From Thermococcus eurythermalis (lineage in GTDB: Archaea; Methanobacteriota_B; Thermococci; Thermococcales; Thermococcaceae): a stretch of 64,000 bases of DNA. Positions 16,617 through 24,957 of the stretch are shown here, one piece after another. The position numbers and the translations under genes were made by a program. The notes beneath the pieces were generated by a model. It searched no databases. It saw nothing but the letters and a program-made list of their open reading frames with translations, and had not been told where the DNA came from. Where the stretch lies: positions 1,612,001 to 1,676,000 of the forward strand of contig NZ_CP008887.1 in NCBI RefSeq assembly GCF_000769655.1, given 5' to 3'. Numbering within the stretch: position 1 is the stretch's first letter; each line of letters opens with the position of its first letter.

Positions 16617-16964
16617 ATGCTGAGCGAAACCATAAAGAGTGGAGACTGGAAGGGGGAGAAGCACGTCCCCGTTATAGAGTACAAGAAGGAAGGCGACCTC
16701 GTTAAGGTCGAAGTCAGCGTGGGCAAGGAGATACCGCACCCGAACACCCCAGAGCACCACATAGCGTGGATTGAGCTCTACTTCCACCCGGAGGGGGAGA
16801 ACTTCCCGATTCTCGTCGGCAGGGCCGAGTTCAGCAACCACAGCGACCCGCTGAGCGAGCCAAGGGCAGTCTTCTTCTTCAAGACCCAGAAGAAGGGCAA
16901 GCTCTACGCGCTCAGCTACTGCAACATCCACGGCCTCTGGGAGAACGAAGTCGAGCTCGACTGA
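16617..16964 (+). CDS. sor: Superoxide reductase (neelaredoxin type)
   Basis: A 115-residue class II enzyme that reduces superoxide to peroxide at a mononuclear Fe site using rubredoxin. The expected ligands are present: E14, H16, H41 and H47 in the N-terminal half, and C102 and H105 in YCNIHGLW. The N-terminal desulforedoxin domain of class I enzymes is absent. The start ATG 16617 follows GAGGTGG. It forms a two-gene transcript with rubredoxin, ten bases upstream. Confidence 0.97.
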   Translation: MLSETIKSGDWKGEKHVPVIEYKKEGDLVKVEVSVGKEIPHPNTPEHHIAWIELYFHPEGENFPILVGRAEFSNHSDPLSEPRAVFFFKTQKKGKLYALSYCNIHGLWENEVELD

Positions 16965-16990
16965 GCTTTTCGTTTCTGCCCCAACCCCCG

Positions 16991-17965
16991 TTATTTTTCT
17001 CCCGAGAGCTGGAACGGCATGTTTTTCCAGTCCTCGACCCATTCCTGAGCGTAGCCTTCTAGGGTGTGCACGTACTTAACGTCTCGTACGCATACCATAA
17101 CCGTCACGTTTTCAGGGCTCTTGAAGAGCTCTATGTGGTACCTTATAACCTCGTCACCGGAGAGGGCGAGGATGGACTGAAGCGGGCCCCAGAATGTCAT
17201 TGACTCGTACTTTTGCCCAACTTTAATGCCATCAACGTAAACCCCGGCCCCGCAGAAGTTCCCGGGAACCTTGATGAGAACGTCCACGACCGCAGGGGAA
17301 CCAGATGTACTCCAGTAAACGGCAACACCATTTGAGCGCGCCGAGCCGTCGTAGTTCGGGAAGGGAACGTTGAAGAGAACCGGTGAGAGAATCAGGGAGG
17401 CCACGAAAACCGCGAGGACCTTCCTCTTTGAGAAGTTGAAGGGAACGTCCTTCCTGGCGGCTAGGGGCAGATTCCAATAGGAGTAGGCCTCCACGAGGCG
17501 GGCGATGCTCATTAAAACGACGCCAATCAAGACGGGGAACAGCAGGGCACCAACGAGATACAGGTTCCCGACTAGGTTGAAGTTCAGCTCCCCTGTGGAC
17601 TCCGCGAACAGGCCCATCCTGAGTCTATAAACGAGCGCGCTGGCAACAAAGGCAGGATACGCCGGCGCCAGTAAGTTAATGAGCTTGTAAATGCCCCAGG
17701 AGGGCTTGAGGAGAACCCACTCCAGGGCGAGACTGAGAAGGAAGACGGCAACTAGGAATAGAGCCGCTTCAAGCAGGAACAGCTTCAGGGGCCTCGAGTC
17801 AACGTCCACGCTCCAGAGGTAGAGACCAATCAGGTAAACCACGAGCCCGAGCCCAAAGGCTATAGGCGAGAAAAGGCCTAAGAGATTGGACAGCGTCATC
17901 AGCAGACTCCCGGCGAGCAGGTATTCCCTGCCACCAACCGGAGCAAACTTTCCTTTAACTGTCAC
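16991..17965 (-). CDS. Hypothetical multi-TM protein with C-terminal extracellular domain
   Basis: 324 residues. The first half has about five to six hydrophobic helices (starting GGREYLLAGSLLMTLSNLLG), resembling small archaeal integral membrane proteins of the DUF996 kind, though I cannot confirm that family. After a last helix (KVLAVFVASLILSPVLF, about 190-210) a soluble beta-rich domain of about 115 residues follows, likely outside the cell. GTG 17965, preceded by GGTGAT, is preferred over an upstream codon at 17998. Divergent from the next gene. No functional motif is recognised. Confidence 0.6.
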   Translation of the reverse strand: MTVKGKFAPVGGREYLLAGSLLMTLSNLLGLFSPIAFGLGLVVYLIGLYLWSVDVDSRPLKLFLLEAALFLVAVFLLSLALEWVLLKPSWGIYKLINLLAPAYPAFVASALVYRLRMGLFAESTGELNFNLVGNLYLVGALLFPVLIGVVLMSIARLVEAYSYWNLPLAARKDVPFNFSKRKVLAVFVASLILSPVLFNVPFPNYDGSARSNGVAVYWSTSGSPAVVDVLIKVPGNFCGAGVYVDGIKVGQKYESMTFWGPLQSILALSGDEVIRYHIELFKSPENVTVMVCVRDVKYVHTLEGYAQEWVEDWKNMPFQLSGEK

Positions 17966-18056
17966 TAATATCACCAATAAAACTTTGAGTTTTAACACTT
18001 AAAGCTTTTGGGCAAGGTTTATATCCCCTGCCTTCTAAGTTCTATGGTTGAGAACT

Positions 18057-18647
18057 ATGGATTCGTATACCCTTGTAATGGCCGTTAATGGCTCTCTTGT
18101 GCTGGTGGGAATTTTTCTCACATGGCACTTAACGAGGCTTGTGGAACGATACAGACTCGGAAAGGAAAAACTATCCTGGTTAATCCTTTTAGGAGGTCTC
18201 ATGACATCTCTGGGGTTCGTTGGAGGCCTCGCTGGTCTTGATTTAAGGATACTCGTTATCCTCGGTCCTGCGTTGATAGTCTATGCCCTCTCGATGAGTG
18301 GCCTCGTTGGAGCAAAGCTTGAAATGCTTTTCCAAACCGGCCTGGTTGTCCTCTCCGCTGGCATCAGCGACGATCCAAAAACATACATTGTTTTGATGTT
18401 CTCTGACATTTCTCTGCTTCTCTTGATGGACGCCGTGGCCTTTTATTCAAATTCGCCAATAAAAGCTGCCACAATGGCAAGGCTTTCTGCTTGGCTTCTT
18501 GTAGCTTTCACGACCGTAAACGCTCTCTATCCGCATTCCTTACCCGCGATTATGCTCTACACTGCCTCAGTGTTGCTGTGGATGGCCTCGTTGACTCTTT
18601 CATATCCAGCGGCAAGGGTTCTCAAATTTGCCCAGGAAGGCTTATAA
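18057..18647 (+). CDS. Hypothetical polytopic membrane protein
   Basis: 196 residues, almost entirely hydrophobic, with about six predicted TM helices and short loops. It starts at ATG 18057 (MDSYTLVMAVNGS) after GGTTGAG, with a TATA-like TTTATATCCCC about 30 bases before it. I do not recognise the family. It lies 32 bases ahead of the DUF59 gene, but an intervening GGTGAG and promoter-like bases leave co-transcription open. Confidence 0.65.
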   Translation: MDSYTLVMAVNGSLVLVGIFLTWHLTRLVERYRLGKEKLSWLILLGGLMTSLGFVGGLAGLDLRILVILGPALIVYALSMSGLVGAKLEMLFQTGLVVLSAGISDDPKTYIVLMFSDISLLLLMDAVAFYSNSPIKAATMARLSAWLLVAFTTVNALYPHSLPAIMLYTASVLLWMASLTLSYPAARVLKFAQEGL

Positions 18648-18679
18648 CTGGCCATTCAGATGTTAAAACGGTGAGAAAA

Positions 18680-19039
18680 ATGAAAGTTTACAGCCCGGAT
18701 AGGGAGTGGTCCGAGCACTACAAGGCCGTCATCGAGGAGCTGAGGAAGATAACCGACCCCGTTACCGGGGGAGACATCCTCGACTCCGGCGTTGTGGCGG
18801 GCCTTGAGGTTACAGAGGATACCCTAAAAATCTGGCTCCGCTTTGAGAGCCACGCGGAATACAACATCATCGGAGAGAGCCCCATTGCGTACTCCAAGAT
18901 AATCGGGGACATAATGGAGCGCTTCGCCCTTGTGAAGTTCCAGAACGTCTACGTCTACGACCTCAAGAACAACCCGGTCGGAGTTTTTGAAAACAAGAAG
19001 GGCTACACTGCTGATGACATCAGCACTGAGAGGGTCTGA
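18680..19039 (+). CDS. DUF59/MIP18-like Fe-S assembly protein
   Basis: 119 residues. The segment EELRKITDPVTGGDILDSG followed by VAGLEVTEDTLKIWL matches the usual DUF59 opening (helix, DP.., short strand, aliphatic strand). The family acts in Fe-S cluster assembly or targeting (SufT, MIP18). The C-terminal half (NIIGESPIAYSKIIGDIMERF) replaces the usual CxxA/S motif region. I chose ATG 18680 after GGTGAGAAAA; a long upstream extension in the same frame overlaps the previous gene and is not coding. Ferritin-like genes follow. Confidence 0.65.
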   Translation: MKVYSPDREWSEHYKAVIEELRKITDPVTGGDILDSGVVAGLEVTEDTLKIWLRFESHAEYNIIGESPIAYSKIIGDIMERFALVKFQNVYVYDLKNNPVGVFENKKGYTADDISTERV

Positions 19040-19081
19040 GCCTTGGGACTTCTCGAAATTTTTAAACCAGAAAAGAAGCCC

Positions 19082-19536
19082 ATGGAAGGGCCTAAAAAAG
19101 ACCTTCCCCCGGAGGTTCTAAGGTAATCGAGATCTTGAAAAGGGCTGATATAGAGGAGCTGAAGAGAAAGATAAGCTGGCTCGCAGGGGAAGAGAAGAAA
19201 CACGAGGAGCTCCTGAGGAAGATTTATGCCAAGATGTTCCCAGGTAAAGAGGTCGTTTTTCCGGAGGAGCACATCGGACCTGAGCTCAAGCCCGTTGCCC
19301 GCGAACTCCAGGGCGTTCAGGACATAATAGACCTAATCCGCTGGGCCATGAAGGCCGAGGAGATGGCGGCGAAGTTCTACGCCGAGCTTGAGAACATGGT
19401 CGAAGGCGAGGACAAGAAGAGGCTCATGCGCTACCTCAGCGACATGGAATGGGGCCACTACTACACGCTCAAGGCCGAGTACGAGCTCCTGCTCGACTGG
19501 GAGATGTACAGCCAGATGATGCACGTTGGGCCGTGA
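19082..19536 (+). pseudogene. Rubrerythrin-family ferritin-like protein with a single-base frameshift
   Basis: From ATG 19082 (leaderless after TATA AATTTTTAAACC) the frame reads MEGPKKDLPPEVLR and then meets a stop at 19124. The next frame continues VIEILKRADIEELKRK as a four-helix ferritin-like protein to 19536, with EMAAKFYAELE and EWGHYYTLKAEYELL carrying likely Glu/His metal ligands. Adding one G at about 19121-19123 gives one continuous protein of about 150 residues. The downstream part alone would need the TTG at 19135 with no good ribosome-binding site. A sequencing error, true decay or recoding are all possible. Confidence 0.7.
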
Positions 19537-19598
19537 GTTACTTTCCCTTTTGTCACTAAGAAACCGAGGACAGTAGAAAGGGCGGGAAAGAGAAAAGC

Positions 19599-19901
19599 TC
19601 AGAGTTCGACCTTTATGCCTGTCTCTTCCTCGACTTCTTCAAAGCCCTCTTTCATGTACTTCGCAAGCTCCTTGTCAACCTCAAAGAGAGCCGCGAGGAA
19701 CTCCCCAAAGTGCTCCTTCTCCTCGTTGGCAACGTCGTAGAATACGTGCTTTATCCTCTCGTCCTCAATGTGCTCGGCAAGCTGTTCGTAGAAGTTTATG
19801 GCATCGAGCTCGGCCTCGATGGCCCAGCGCAGGGCCTGGGCGATTTCCCTCTTTGAGAGGGGTCTATCCTTCGGAATCTCAAACGGGTATTTCGCAAGCA
19901 T
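19599..19901 (-). CDS. Standalone encapsulated-ferritin-like (EncFtn) protein
   Basis: 100 residues. The pattern ELDAINFYEQLAEHIEDE, DVANEEKEHFGEFLAALF and GFEEVEEETGIKVEL closely follows, from memory, the ferritin-like domain fused in front of the encapsulin shell protein of Pyrococcus furiosus. The Glu/Glu-His set (E31, E61, H64 by count) would build a di-iron ferroxidase centre at a subunit interface. Here the domain is encoded alone and no encapsulin gene lies in the window, so it may be cargo for a shell encoded elsewhere or a free iron-oxidising protein. Its promoter carries a perfect palindrome. Confidence 0.8.
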   Translation of the reverse strand: MLAKYPFEIPKDRPLSKREIAQALRWAIEAELDAINFYEQLAEHIEDERIKHVFYDVANEEKEHFGEFLAALFEVDKELAKYMKEGFEEVEEETGIKVEL

Positions 19902-19911
19902 GGTATCACCG

Positions 19912-19924
19912 GTGTACAGTACAC
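19912..19924. promoter_or_regulatory. Palindromic operator candidate before EncFtn-like gene
   Basis: GTGTAC-A-GTACAC is a perfect 13-bp palindrome lying between the TATA-like TTATTAAC and the start codon of the minus-strand ferritin-like gene. That is where a bound repressor would block initiation. An iron-responsive DtxR-type regulator is a reasonable guess given the locus, but unproven. Confidence 0.45.
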
Positions 19925-19975
19925 TCCAGTGTTAATAACCTTTTAGGGGGTCGTTTTTGAGGAACTTCCCGTGCG

Positions 19976-20731
19976 TCAGTCCACCAAGTCCGGAACCACC
20001 ACAGGAACGCCCTGAACTTCCGCAATGACGCCCCCGACCCCATAAACTTCCTCAAAAAGCCCCGGAGTGAGGACGTTTCTGCCGCCATCTTTTATTATCC
20101 TGCCGCCTTTCATAAATACAAACCTGTCCGCGAAGCGCAGCGCCAGGTTGACGTCGTGCATTATAATCACGGCCGTTTTGCCAGACTCAACGAACTCCCG
20201 CGCTATTTTCATCACTTCCACCTGGCTCCTCAGGTCGAGGTTGTTGGTAGGCTCGTCCATCAGGAGTATCTCAGGTTCCTGCGCGAGCGCCCTTGCTATG
20301 TTCACCTTCTGCAGTTCTCCCCCGCTGAGCCTGTTGATGGGTTTCAGGGCCAGGTGGTCGATTTTCAGCATTTTTAGAGTGGATTTAACGGCCTCAATGT
20401 CCTTTTTTGAAGGCTTCAAGCCCATGTAGGGCCTCCTGCCCAGCAGAACCGTGTCAAATACCCTCATGAAGCCGGGGACAATGGCCTGAGGCACGTAGCC
20501 GATGATTCTCGCGAGCTCCTCGCGAGAGTACTCGTTTATGGGCTTTTCAAAAACCTCCACTCCATTACACTTGAAAACTCCGGCGAGGCACTTCATGAGG
20601 GTGCTCTTCCCGGCACCGTTCGGCCCCAGTATCGCCACCAGCTCTCCCCTCTCCACCTCCAAGGAGACGTTGTGCAGTATCTGTGAGCCGTTATAGCCAA
20701 AATTCAGGTTTTTAACCTTCAGAACTTTCAT
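19976..20731 (-). CDS. ABC transporter ATP-binding protein (FecE/BtuD type)
   Basis: 251 residues. Walker A is ILGPNGAGKST, the signature is NRLSGGELQKVNIARALAQ, Walker B is ILLMDEPTNNLDL, and the H-loop is IIMHDVNL. It powers the importer formed with the next two genes upstream and is the last gene of the operon. The start overlaps the permease stop by four bases, after GGGAGGCAG. The family imports iron-siderophore, haem, cobalamin or related complexes; iron is favoured by the ferritin-like neighbours. Confidence 0.94.
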   Translation of the reverse strand: MKVLKVKNLNFGYNGSQILHNVSLEVERGELVAILGPNGAGKSTLMKCLAGVFKCNGVEVFEKPINEYSREELARIIGYVPQAIVPGFMRVFDTVLLGRRPYMGLKPSKKDIEAVKSTLKMLKIDHLALKPINRLSGGELQKVNIARALAQEPEILLMDEPTNNLDLRSQVEVMKIAREFVESGKTAVIIMHDVNLALRFADRFVFMKGGRIIKDGGRNVLTPGLFEEVYGVGGVIAEVQGVPVVVPDLVD

Positions 20732-21762
20732 CTGCCTCCCTCCATGCGCACCAGTAGGTAGATAAACATCGGAGCTCCTAGGAACGACGTTACAACGCCA
20801 ACCGGCAGAACTATCGGCGAAAAGAGAAGCCTCGCAACTGTGTCCGCGGTAAGGAGCAGGAGGGCACCCATCAAGGCGGAGAGAGGTATCAGGAACCTGT
20901 AGTCTCCTCCAAAGATAAGCCTGACAGCGTGGGGCGCCACAAGTCCGACGAAGCCGATAACACCAACAAAGGAGACGCTTACGGCCGTCAAAAACGTCGC
21001 AAGAAACGTCGAAATTATTCTCGTCCTCTCAACTTCGACGCCGACGGATTTTGCGACCTCATCTCCGAGGGCCGAGGCGTTCAGATCCCACCTCTTCATG
21101 ACAAAGTAAGCGAAGACCACCGCGAAGCTCGCCCCGAGTATGAGGTCTTCCCTCCAAGTCGCCCTTCCGAGGTCTCCGAAGCTCCAGTAGACCATCGCGG
21201 CGAGCTGGAGCTCGTCTGCAAAGTACTGCACGAGGGTGGTTAAGGCCGTGAAAAGCGAGCTCATCGCGATTCCGGAGAGGATTATTGCTTCAGGGCTCAG
21301 CCCCTTAAGCCTCGCCAGGAGCAGGATTGTGGTTGCAGCGCTCATTGCCCCGATGAACGCGAAGAGCACAACGGAATAGGGATTGTCCACGAATATTCTC
21401 CCCGAGCTCTCGGAATAGCCGGCCCCGAGCAGGATAGCAATGGAAGCCCCGAACATGGCCCCGTGGGAGACCCCCATAGTGAACGGGCTCGCGAGGGGGT
21501 TCCTAAGGAAGCCCTGCATAACGGCCCCAGAGATTGACAGCGAAGCGCCCACGAGGATTCCGGCAAGCACCCTTGGGAGGCGGATGTTCCAGATTACCAT
21601 GTGGGTCCTGTAGTCGCCTCCCCAGATCAGTGCTCGGAAGACCTCCCCCATCGAAAGGGAATAACCCCCGTGGGAGATGGAGAACACGCTAACCAAAAAT
21701 ATGAGGGCTAAGAGGAAGATTCCCGCCCCAATCCTGGTTGCAACGTACCTTTCGTACTCCAT
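20728..21762 (-). CDS. ABC transporter permease (FecCD/BtuC family)
   Basis: 344 residues with about ten TM helices. Typical segments are IRLPRVLAGILVGASLSISG near 58-80, MQGFLRNPLASPFTMGVSHGA near 84-110 and VAPHAVRLIFGGDYRFLIP near 270. It forms the homodimeric channel of the metal-complex importer with the adjacent ATPase and lipoprotein. Four-base overlap with the ATPase gene and six bases from the lipoprotein gene indicate one operon. Confidence 0.94.
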   Translation of the reverse strand: MEYERYVATRIGAGIFLLALIFLVSVFSISHGGYSLSMGEVFRALIWGGDYRTHMVIWNIRLPRVLAGILVGASLSISGAVMQGFLRNPLASPFTMGVSHGAMFGASIAILLGAGYSESSGRIFVDNPYSVVLFAFIGAMSAATTILLLARLKGLSPEAIILSGIAMSSLFTALTTLVQYFADELQLAAMVYWSFGDLGRATWREDLILGASFAVVFAYFVMKRWDLNASALGDEVAKSVGVEVERTRIISTFLATFLTAVSVSFVGVIGFVGLVAPHAVRLIFGGDYRFLIPLSALMGALLLLTADTVARLLFSPIVLPVGVVTSFLGAPMFIYLLVRMEGGR

Positions 21763-21768
21763 ACCACA

Positions 21769-22884
21769 TCACGGCGAAGTCGGTAGTGAGTTTTCCGCTT
21801 CCTCTGTGGAGAGGTCTATCTTTTTAAACCCGCCGAACTGCCTGGCAAGTTCTTCATAAACGGGCCTGCCGACGAGGAACTCGTATATCTCGTTTGCCTT
21901 CTGAACAGGGTCAACGTCCTCAAAGCGCTCCGGGTAGAGAACCTTCCCGATGAAGTACGCGTCCGCCATTGCTGTGCCGATGTTCGTGGAGTAGTAGTTG
22001 TACGGCAGGACTCCGTAAACGTTGCCGTTTTTTACAGCCTTCAGGGACTCATAAAACTCTGGGTTCTTCTTGTAGTCATCGAGCACCAGCTTCAGCCCAC
22101 CCTCGTCAATGAAGATGTAATCCGGGTCCCACTCCAGGAGCTTCTCTTTGTCTATGAACTTGTGGCCCTCTCCAAGCTCGTCGGCGACGTTTTTCGCGCG
22201 GAGCACGACGAAGGGGGGATATTTGGCCTTCGTGCTCTCTATCCCATGGGCCCCTCTGTAGCCTATTCCACCAACGTAAACGCTCGGGCTCTCTGCATTT
22301 TCCGTCCTCCTGAGGAGGTCCTCCTGAACCGACTTTATGAAGTCAATGACCTTCCGCGCCCGGTCTTCCTTTTTCAAAATCTTCCCGGCCAGCCCAAGGG
22401 ACTCGAAGAGCTTTTCGTCCTCGAAGCTCGTCAGCTCCCCGTAGCTGAGCACCACGACTGGAATTCCGGTTTTCTCCTGTATGTCCTGGGCGGTCTTGGC
22501 ATCAACATAAGTCATGAAGATGACGTCTGGTTTGAGTTCTATCAAGGCCTCAAGATCGGGAAGCTTTCCCGGCCCGCCGGGGCCTATGCTCGGAAGCTCC
22601 TTGAGCTCAGGGTGGGCCATAATGTAGGGCCTGCCCCCAGGGTGTTGCTTTTCAAAGTCCTCGACACCCACTACCATGTCCGTCGCGTTGAGGTAGACCA
22701 TAATCCTCAGGGCGCCGGGGCCAGCTGCTACCACCCTCTCAACGTTCTCTGGAACGGCCACTTCCCTGCCGGCGAGGTCTTTCACGACCATCGTAGCTTT
22801 CCCCGTGGTCTGACCCTGCAGACAGCCGGACACGAGGACAAGCAAGACCACGAGCGAGAGGACTTTCAAGAGAACCCTCTTCAT
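21769..22884 (-). CDS. Substrate-binding lipoprotein of metal-complex ABC importer
   Basis: 371 residues. A signal peptide ends in the lipobox LVSGC (Cys21). Then comes the class III binding-protein start [20 protein letters not shown] and [17 protein letters not shown], giving two lobes linked by a long helix. It captures an iron or cobalt chelate outside the membrane for the permease. GGAGGTGA precedes the ATG, which overlaps the stop of trmO. Confidence 0.93.
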   Translation of the reverse strand: MKRVLLKVLSLVVLLVLVSGCLQGQTTGKATMVVKDLAGREVAVPENVERVVAAGPGALRIMVYLNATDMVVGVEDFEKQHPGGRPYIMAHPELKELPSIGPGGPGKLPDLEALIELKPDVIFMTYVDAKTAQDIQEKTGIPVVVLSYGELTSFEDEKLFESLGLAGKILKKEDRARKVIDFIKSVQEDLLRRTENAESPSVYVGGIGYRGAHGIESTKAKYPPFVVLRAKNVADELGEGHKFIDKEKLLEWDPDYIFIDEGGLKLVLDDYKKNPEFYESLKAVKNGNVYGVLPYNYYSTNIGTAMADAYFIGKVLYPERFEDVDPVQKANEIYEFLVGRPVYEELARQFGGFKKIDLSTEEAENSLPTSP

Positions 22885-23324
22885 TTTCTATTCACCTCCT
22901 CGAACCACCCAACTTTTGCGTTCTCCACGCAGTCTATGGCGGAAGAATACGGCTTGATATCAAGCACGAGAGTCCCATCCACGGCGTCGAGCCACTTCAC
23001 AACAAGCTCCCTGCCCCTCCGTTCCAGGAGCTCCACAACGGCGAACCCTATCGGGTTCGGCCTGTGGGGGGAGCGGGTCGCAAAAACTCCGTGCTCCCTG
23101 CCGTCGTGCGGCGGAATGGCTGTTAAAACGTTCCTTCTGGCCCGGTCAAGCCAGTACAGGATTATCAGGTGCGTGCAGGTTTCTATGTCCTTCAAGCCCT
23201 CTTCAAACTCGGGAAAGACCTCCACCACAGACACTTCATCCGAGAGCCTTCCCTGTCTGGGACACTCAGATGGAGTCTTGTAGGGTGACCGTATCACCCC
23301 AATCGGCCTGAGGTTAAGCTCCAT
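22881..23324 (-). CDS. trmO: TrmO/TsaA-family tRNA methyltransferase
   Basis: 147 residues of the TrmO (YaeB/AF0241) beta-barrel family, which methylates N6-threonylcarbamoyl-A37 in certain tRNAs using SAM. Family landmarks are [32 protein letters not shown] and the SAM-site motif [14 protein letters not shown]. It is the first gene of the operon and overlaps the ABC lipoprotein gene by four bases. That location is unusual for a tRNA modifier and raises the possibility that archaeal members have another substrate. The start at 23324 follows GAGGGT. Confidence 0.85.
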   Translation of the reverse strand: MELNLRPIGVIRSPYKTPSECPRQGRLSDEVSVVEVFPEFEEGLKDIETCTHLIILYWLDRARRNVLTAIPPHDGREHGVFATRSPHRPNPIGFAVVELLERRGRELVVKWLDAVDGTLVLDIKPYSSAIDCVENAKVGWFEEVNRK

Positions 23325-23360
23325 TGCCAGACCCTCCGACTTTAACGATTCCCCTTCCAA

Positions 23361-23636
23361 TCACCGCGTGGTATGGGGGTCTACCTGCTCGCGAAACTCC
23401 CTCGCGTATTGGAGTATCCTCTCCAATTTACCCTCCTTGACCAGTCGGTTAAGGGTTAGCATTGTATTACCAATTCTAAATATGATAGCACGCTTTAAAC
23501 GCTTTCCGAATATTAGTGTTATCAACCAAAGGTTAAAATGTTGGCTGATGGCACGAACTCTGGGATCGACAAAAACCGGAACGGCATTTATTTCTCCCGG
23601 CCCACGCCGGGAGACATTGCCCAGTATCAAATACAA
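23361..23636 (-). CDS. Uncertain small ORF, possible gene remnant
   Basis: A 91-codon ORF with no recognised family. Only its last third (LTLNRLVKEGKLERILQYA) looks like a normal Thermococcales coding segment: charged, helical and purine-rich on this strand. The first part is less convincing. It sits between the trmO promoter and a decayed ferritin-like gene, so it may itself be the tail of a broken gene. Confidence 0.3.
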   Translation of the reverse strand: MYLILGNVSRRGPGEINAVPVFVDPRVRAISQHFNLWLITLIFGKRLKRAIIFRIGNTMLTLNRLVKEGKLERILQYAREFREQVDPHTTR

Positions 23637-23664
23637 AAATAGTTGATGGGGGATTCAATTAGTC

Positions 23665-23880
23665 CATCAGTCCACCTCAAGGCTGAAGTCCTGGTAGTCC
23701 ATCCATATCCCCGTCTTCATCACCGAGTCGTACTAGGCCTTCTCTATCTTTGCTAGCTCCTCGAAGATTCCCCTAACGGACTCGTGCCCCGCTTCCTTCG
23801 CCGCTTTCTCACAGCTCCTAGGTGAGCTTCTCCCGCTCCATGCCTATTCTGACGGCATCAACCTCGCTGTCAAGTCTTCA
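23665..23880 (-). pseudogene. Decayed ferritin/rubrerythrin-family gene
   Basis: Read on the minus strand in pieces, this stretch spells DAVRIGMEREKLT, then a TAG, then EKAAKEAGHESVRGIFEELA and KIEKA, then another TAG, then YDSVMKTGIWMDYQDFSLEVD and a stop. These are the third and fourth helices and tail of a rubrerythrin-family ferritin-like protein. The damage seen is two in-frame stops where Tyr codons are expected and an indel of about two bases between them. The N-terminal half is not visible upstream. No intact gene occupies 23637-23948. Confidence 0.75.
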
Positions 23881-23948
23881 TCACCAAAGAGACACTGAAT
23901 GCAGGAAAACTCCCCACCGTTAGGGTGGCCAAATCTAAAAATGAAAGT

Positions 23949-24764
23949 TTAAAACGCCCCACTTCCGACGCCGCATATCTTCGCGAACGGGCAGATGGAG
24001 CAGTCCTCGGTGTACGGCTTCAGCGGGGGTTCGCCCTTGACGGCCTTTGTTATCTCTCTGGCTTTCTCCATGTCATCGTCCTCGCCTTCAAGGACGAGCG
24101 TCACGCTGCCCTCCGCACCACCGGCACCGCCAGCGGCTATCGGTATCGCCTCGACACCCGCCAGTATCCTGTAAGCCTCGACTTCCGTCACGGGGTGGGC
24201 GTGCGGTATCGGCACAAGGGCCGCGTAGAGGCCGGTTCCCCAGTCGAATGAGTAAATTCCCGTGAGCTTGGCGCTCTCCTCAACAGGGGTCGGCACGAAC
24301 TTCTCAAGGCTTATGGGCGTTATCGTAAAGACGCCCTTGGTTATCGTCCAGCCGAAAGTCCTGCCGATAGTCCCTCCGTCGGGGGCCGCGGCAAAGACCG
24401 CAACGTTCCAGTTGATGTCAATCGCGTTTGCGCCCTTGATGAAGACGTCCTCCCGTCCCATTTCCCTGAGCGCCTCGACGGGCTCGCCCTCGAAGGGCTT
24501 ACCCTTGTGGAGGACGAGGTGCTTTGGCCACGTCTTCTTCGCGGTTACACAGGTTCTCCCCCTGCTTATAGTTCCGACCGTCCACTTCTCCTTCTCCAGT
24601 TTCTCCCCGAGTATCTCCTCAGCAATGTAGGCCGCTGTCGTGCCCGTTGCTATGTAAACGAAGCCGTGCTTGAGCGCGTGCTGGACTTTGGGCATCGCCA
24701 CAACTGCTTTGGCAATCAGGCGCTTGCTCTCGGACGGTGTGAGAGTAACGAGGGCCCTCTTCAT
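23949..24764 (-). CDS. Conserved hypothetical protein with C-terminal Cys motif
   Basis: A 271-residue soluble protein I do not recognise. It has a Gly/Ala-rich alpha/beta look (FVYIATGTTAAYIAEEILG; FIKGANAIDINWNVAVFAA; GGTIGRTFGWTITKGVFTI) and ends with CSICPFAKICGVGSGAF, three Cys that could bind a metal or Fe-S cluster. Codon use matches neighbouring core genes. It stands alone, divergent from the tRNA methyltransferase gene, with TTAAAATTTTC as a probable promoter element just upstream. Confidence 0.75.
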   Translation of the reverse strand: MKRALVTLTPSESKRLIAKAVVAMPKVQHALKHGFVYIATGTTAAYIAEEILGEKLEKEKWTVGTISRGRTCVTAKKTWPKHLVLHKGKPFEGEPVEALREMGREDVFIKGANAIDINWNVAVFAAAPDGGTIGRTFGWTITKGVFTITPISLEKFVPTPVEESAKLTGIYSFDWGTGLYAALVPIPHAHPVTEVEAYRILAGVEAIPIAAGGAGGAEGSVTLVLEGEDDDMEKAREITKAVKGEPPLKPYTEDCSICPFAKICGVGSGAF

Positions 24765-24957
24765 GTGGAATCACCGGTTAAAATTTTCATCTTATCACTA
24801 TCTAAGCATACCGGAGCGCTGTTCTGGTCATAGAAAGTTATTAGAAAAGCCGAACTAGCGCCCGCGCCCGTAGGCAGGCAATTTGAAAAGTTATCCCGCC
24901 AGCAACTCCCATGCGGGAAGGGCAAACTCTTTTAACGGGGGGCCACAACCCAAAACC

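Noticed and set aside
23368-23646. Plus-strand ORF opposite the small ORF at 23.4-23.6 kb
   Set aside because: Pyrimidine-rich coding strand, unlike Thermococcales genes, and no recognisable protein pattern.
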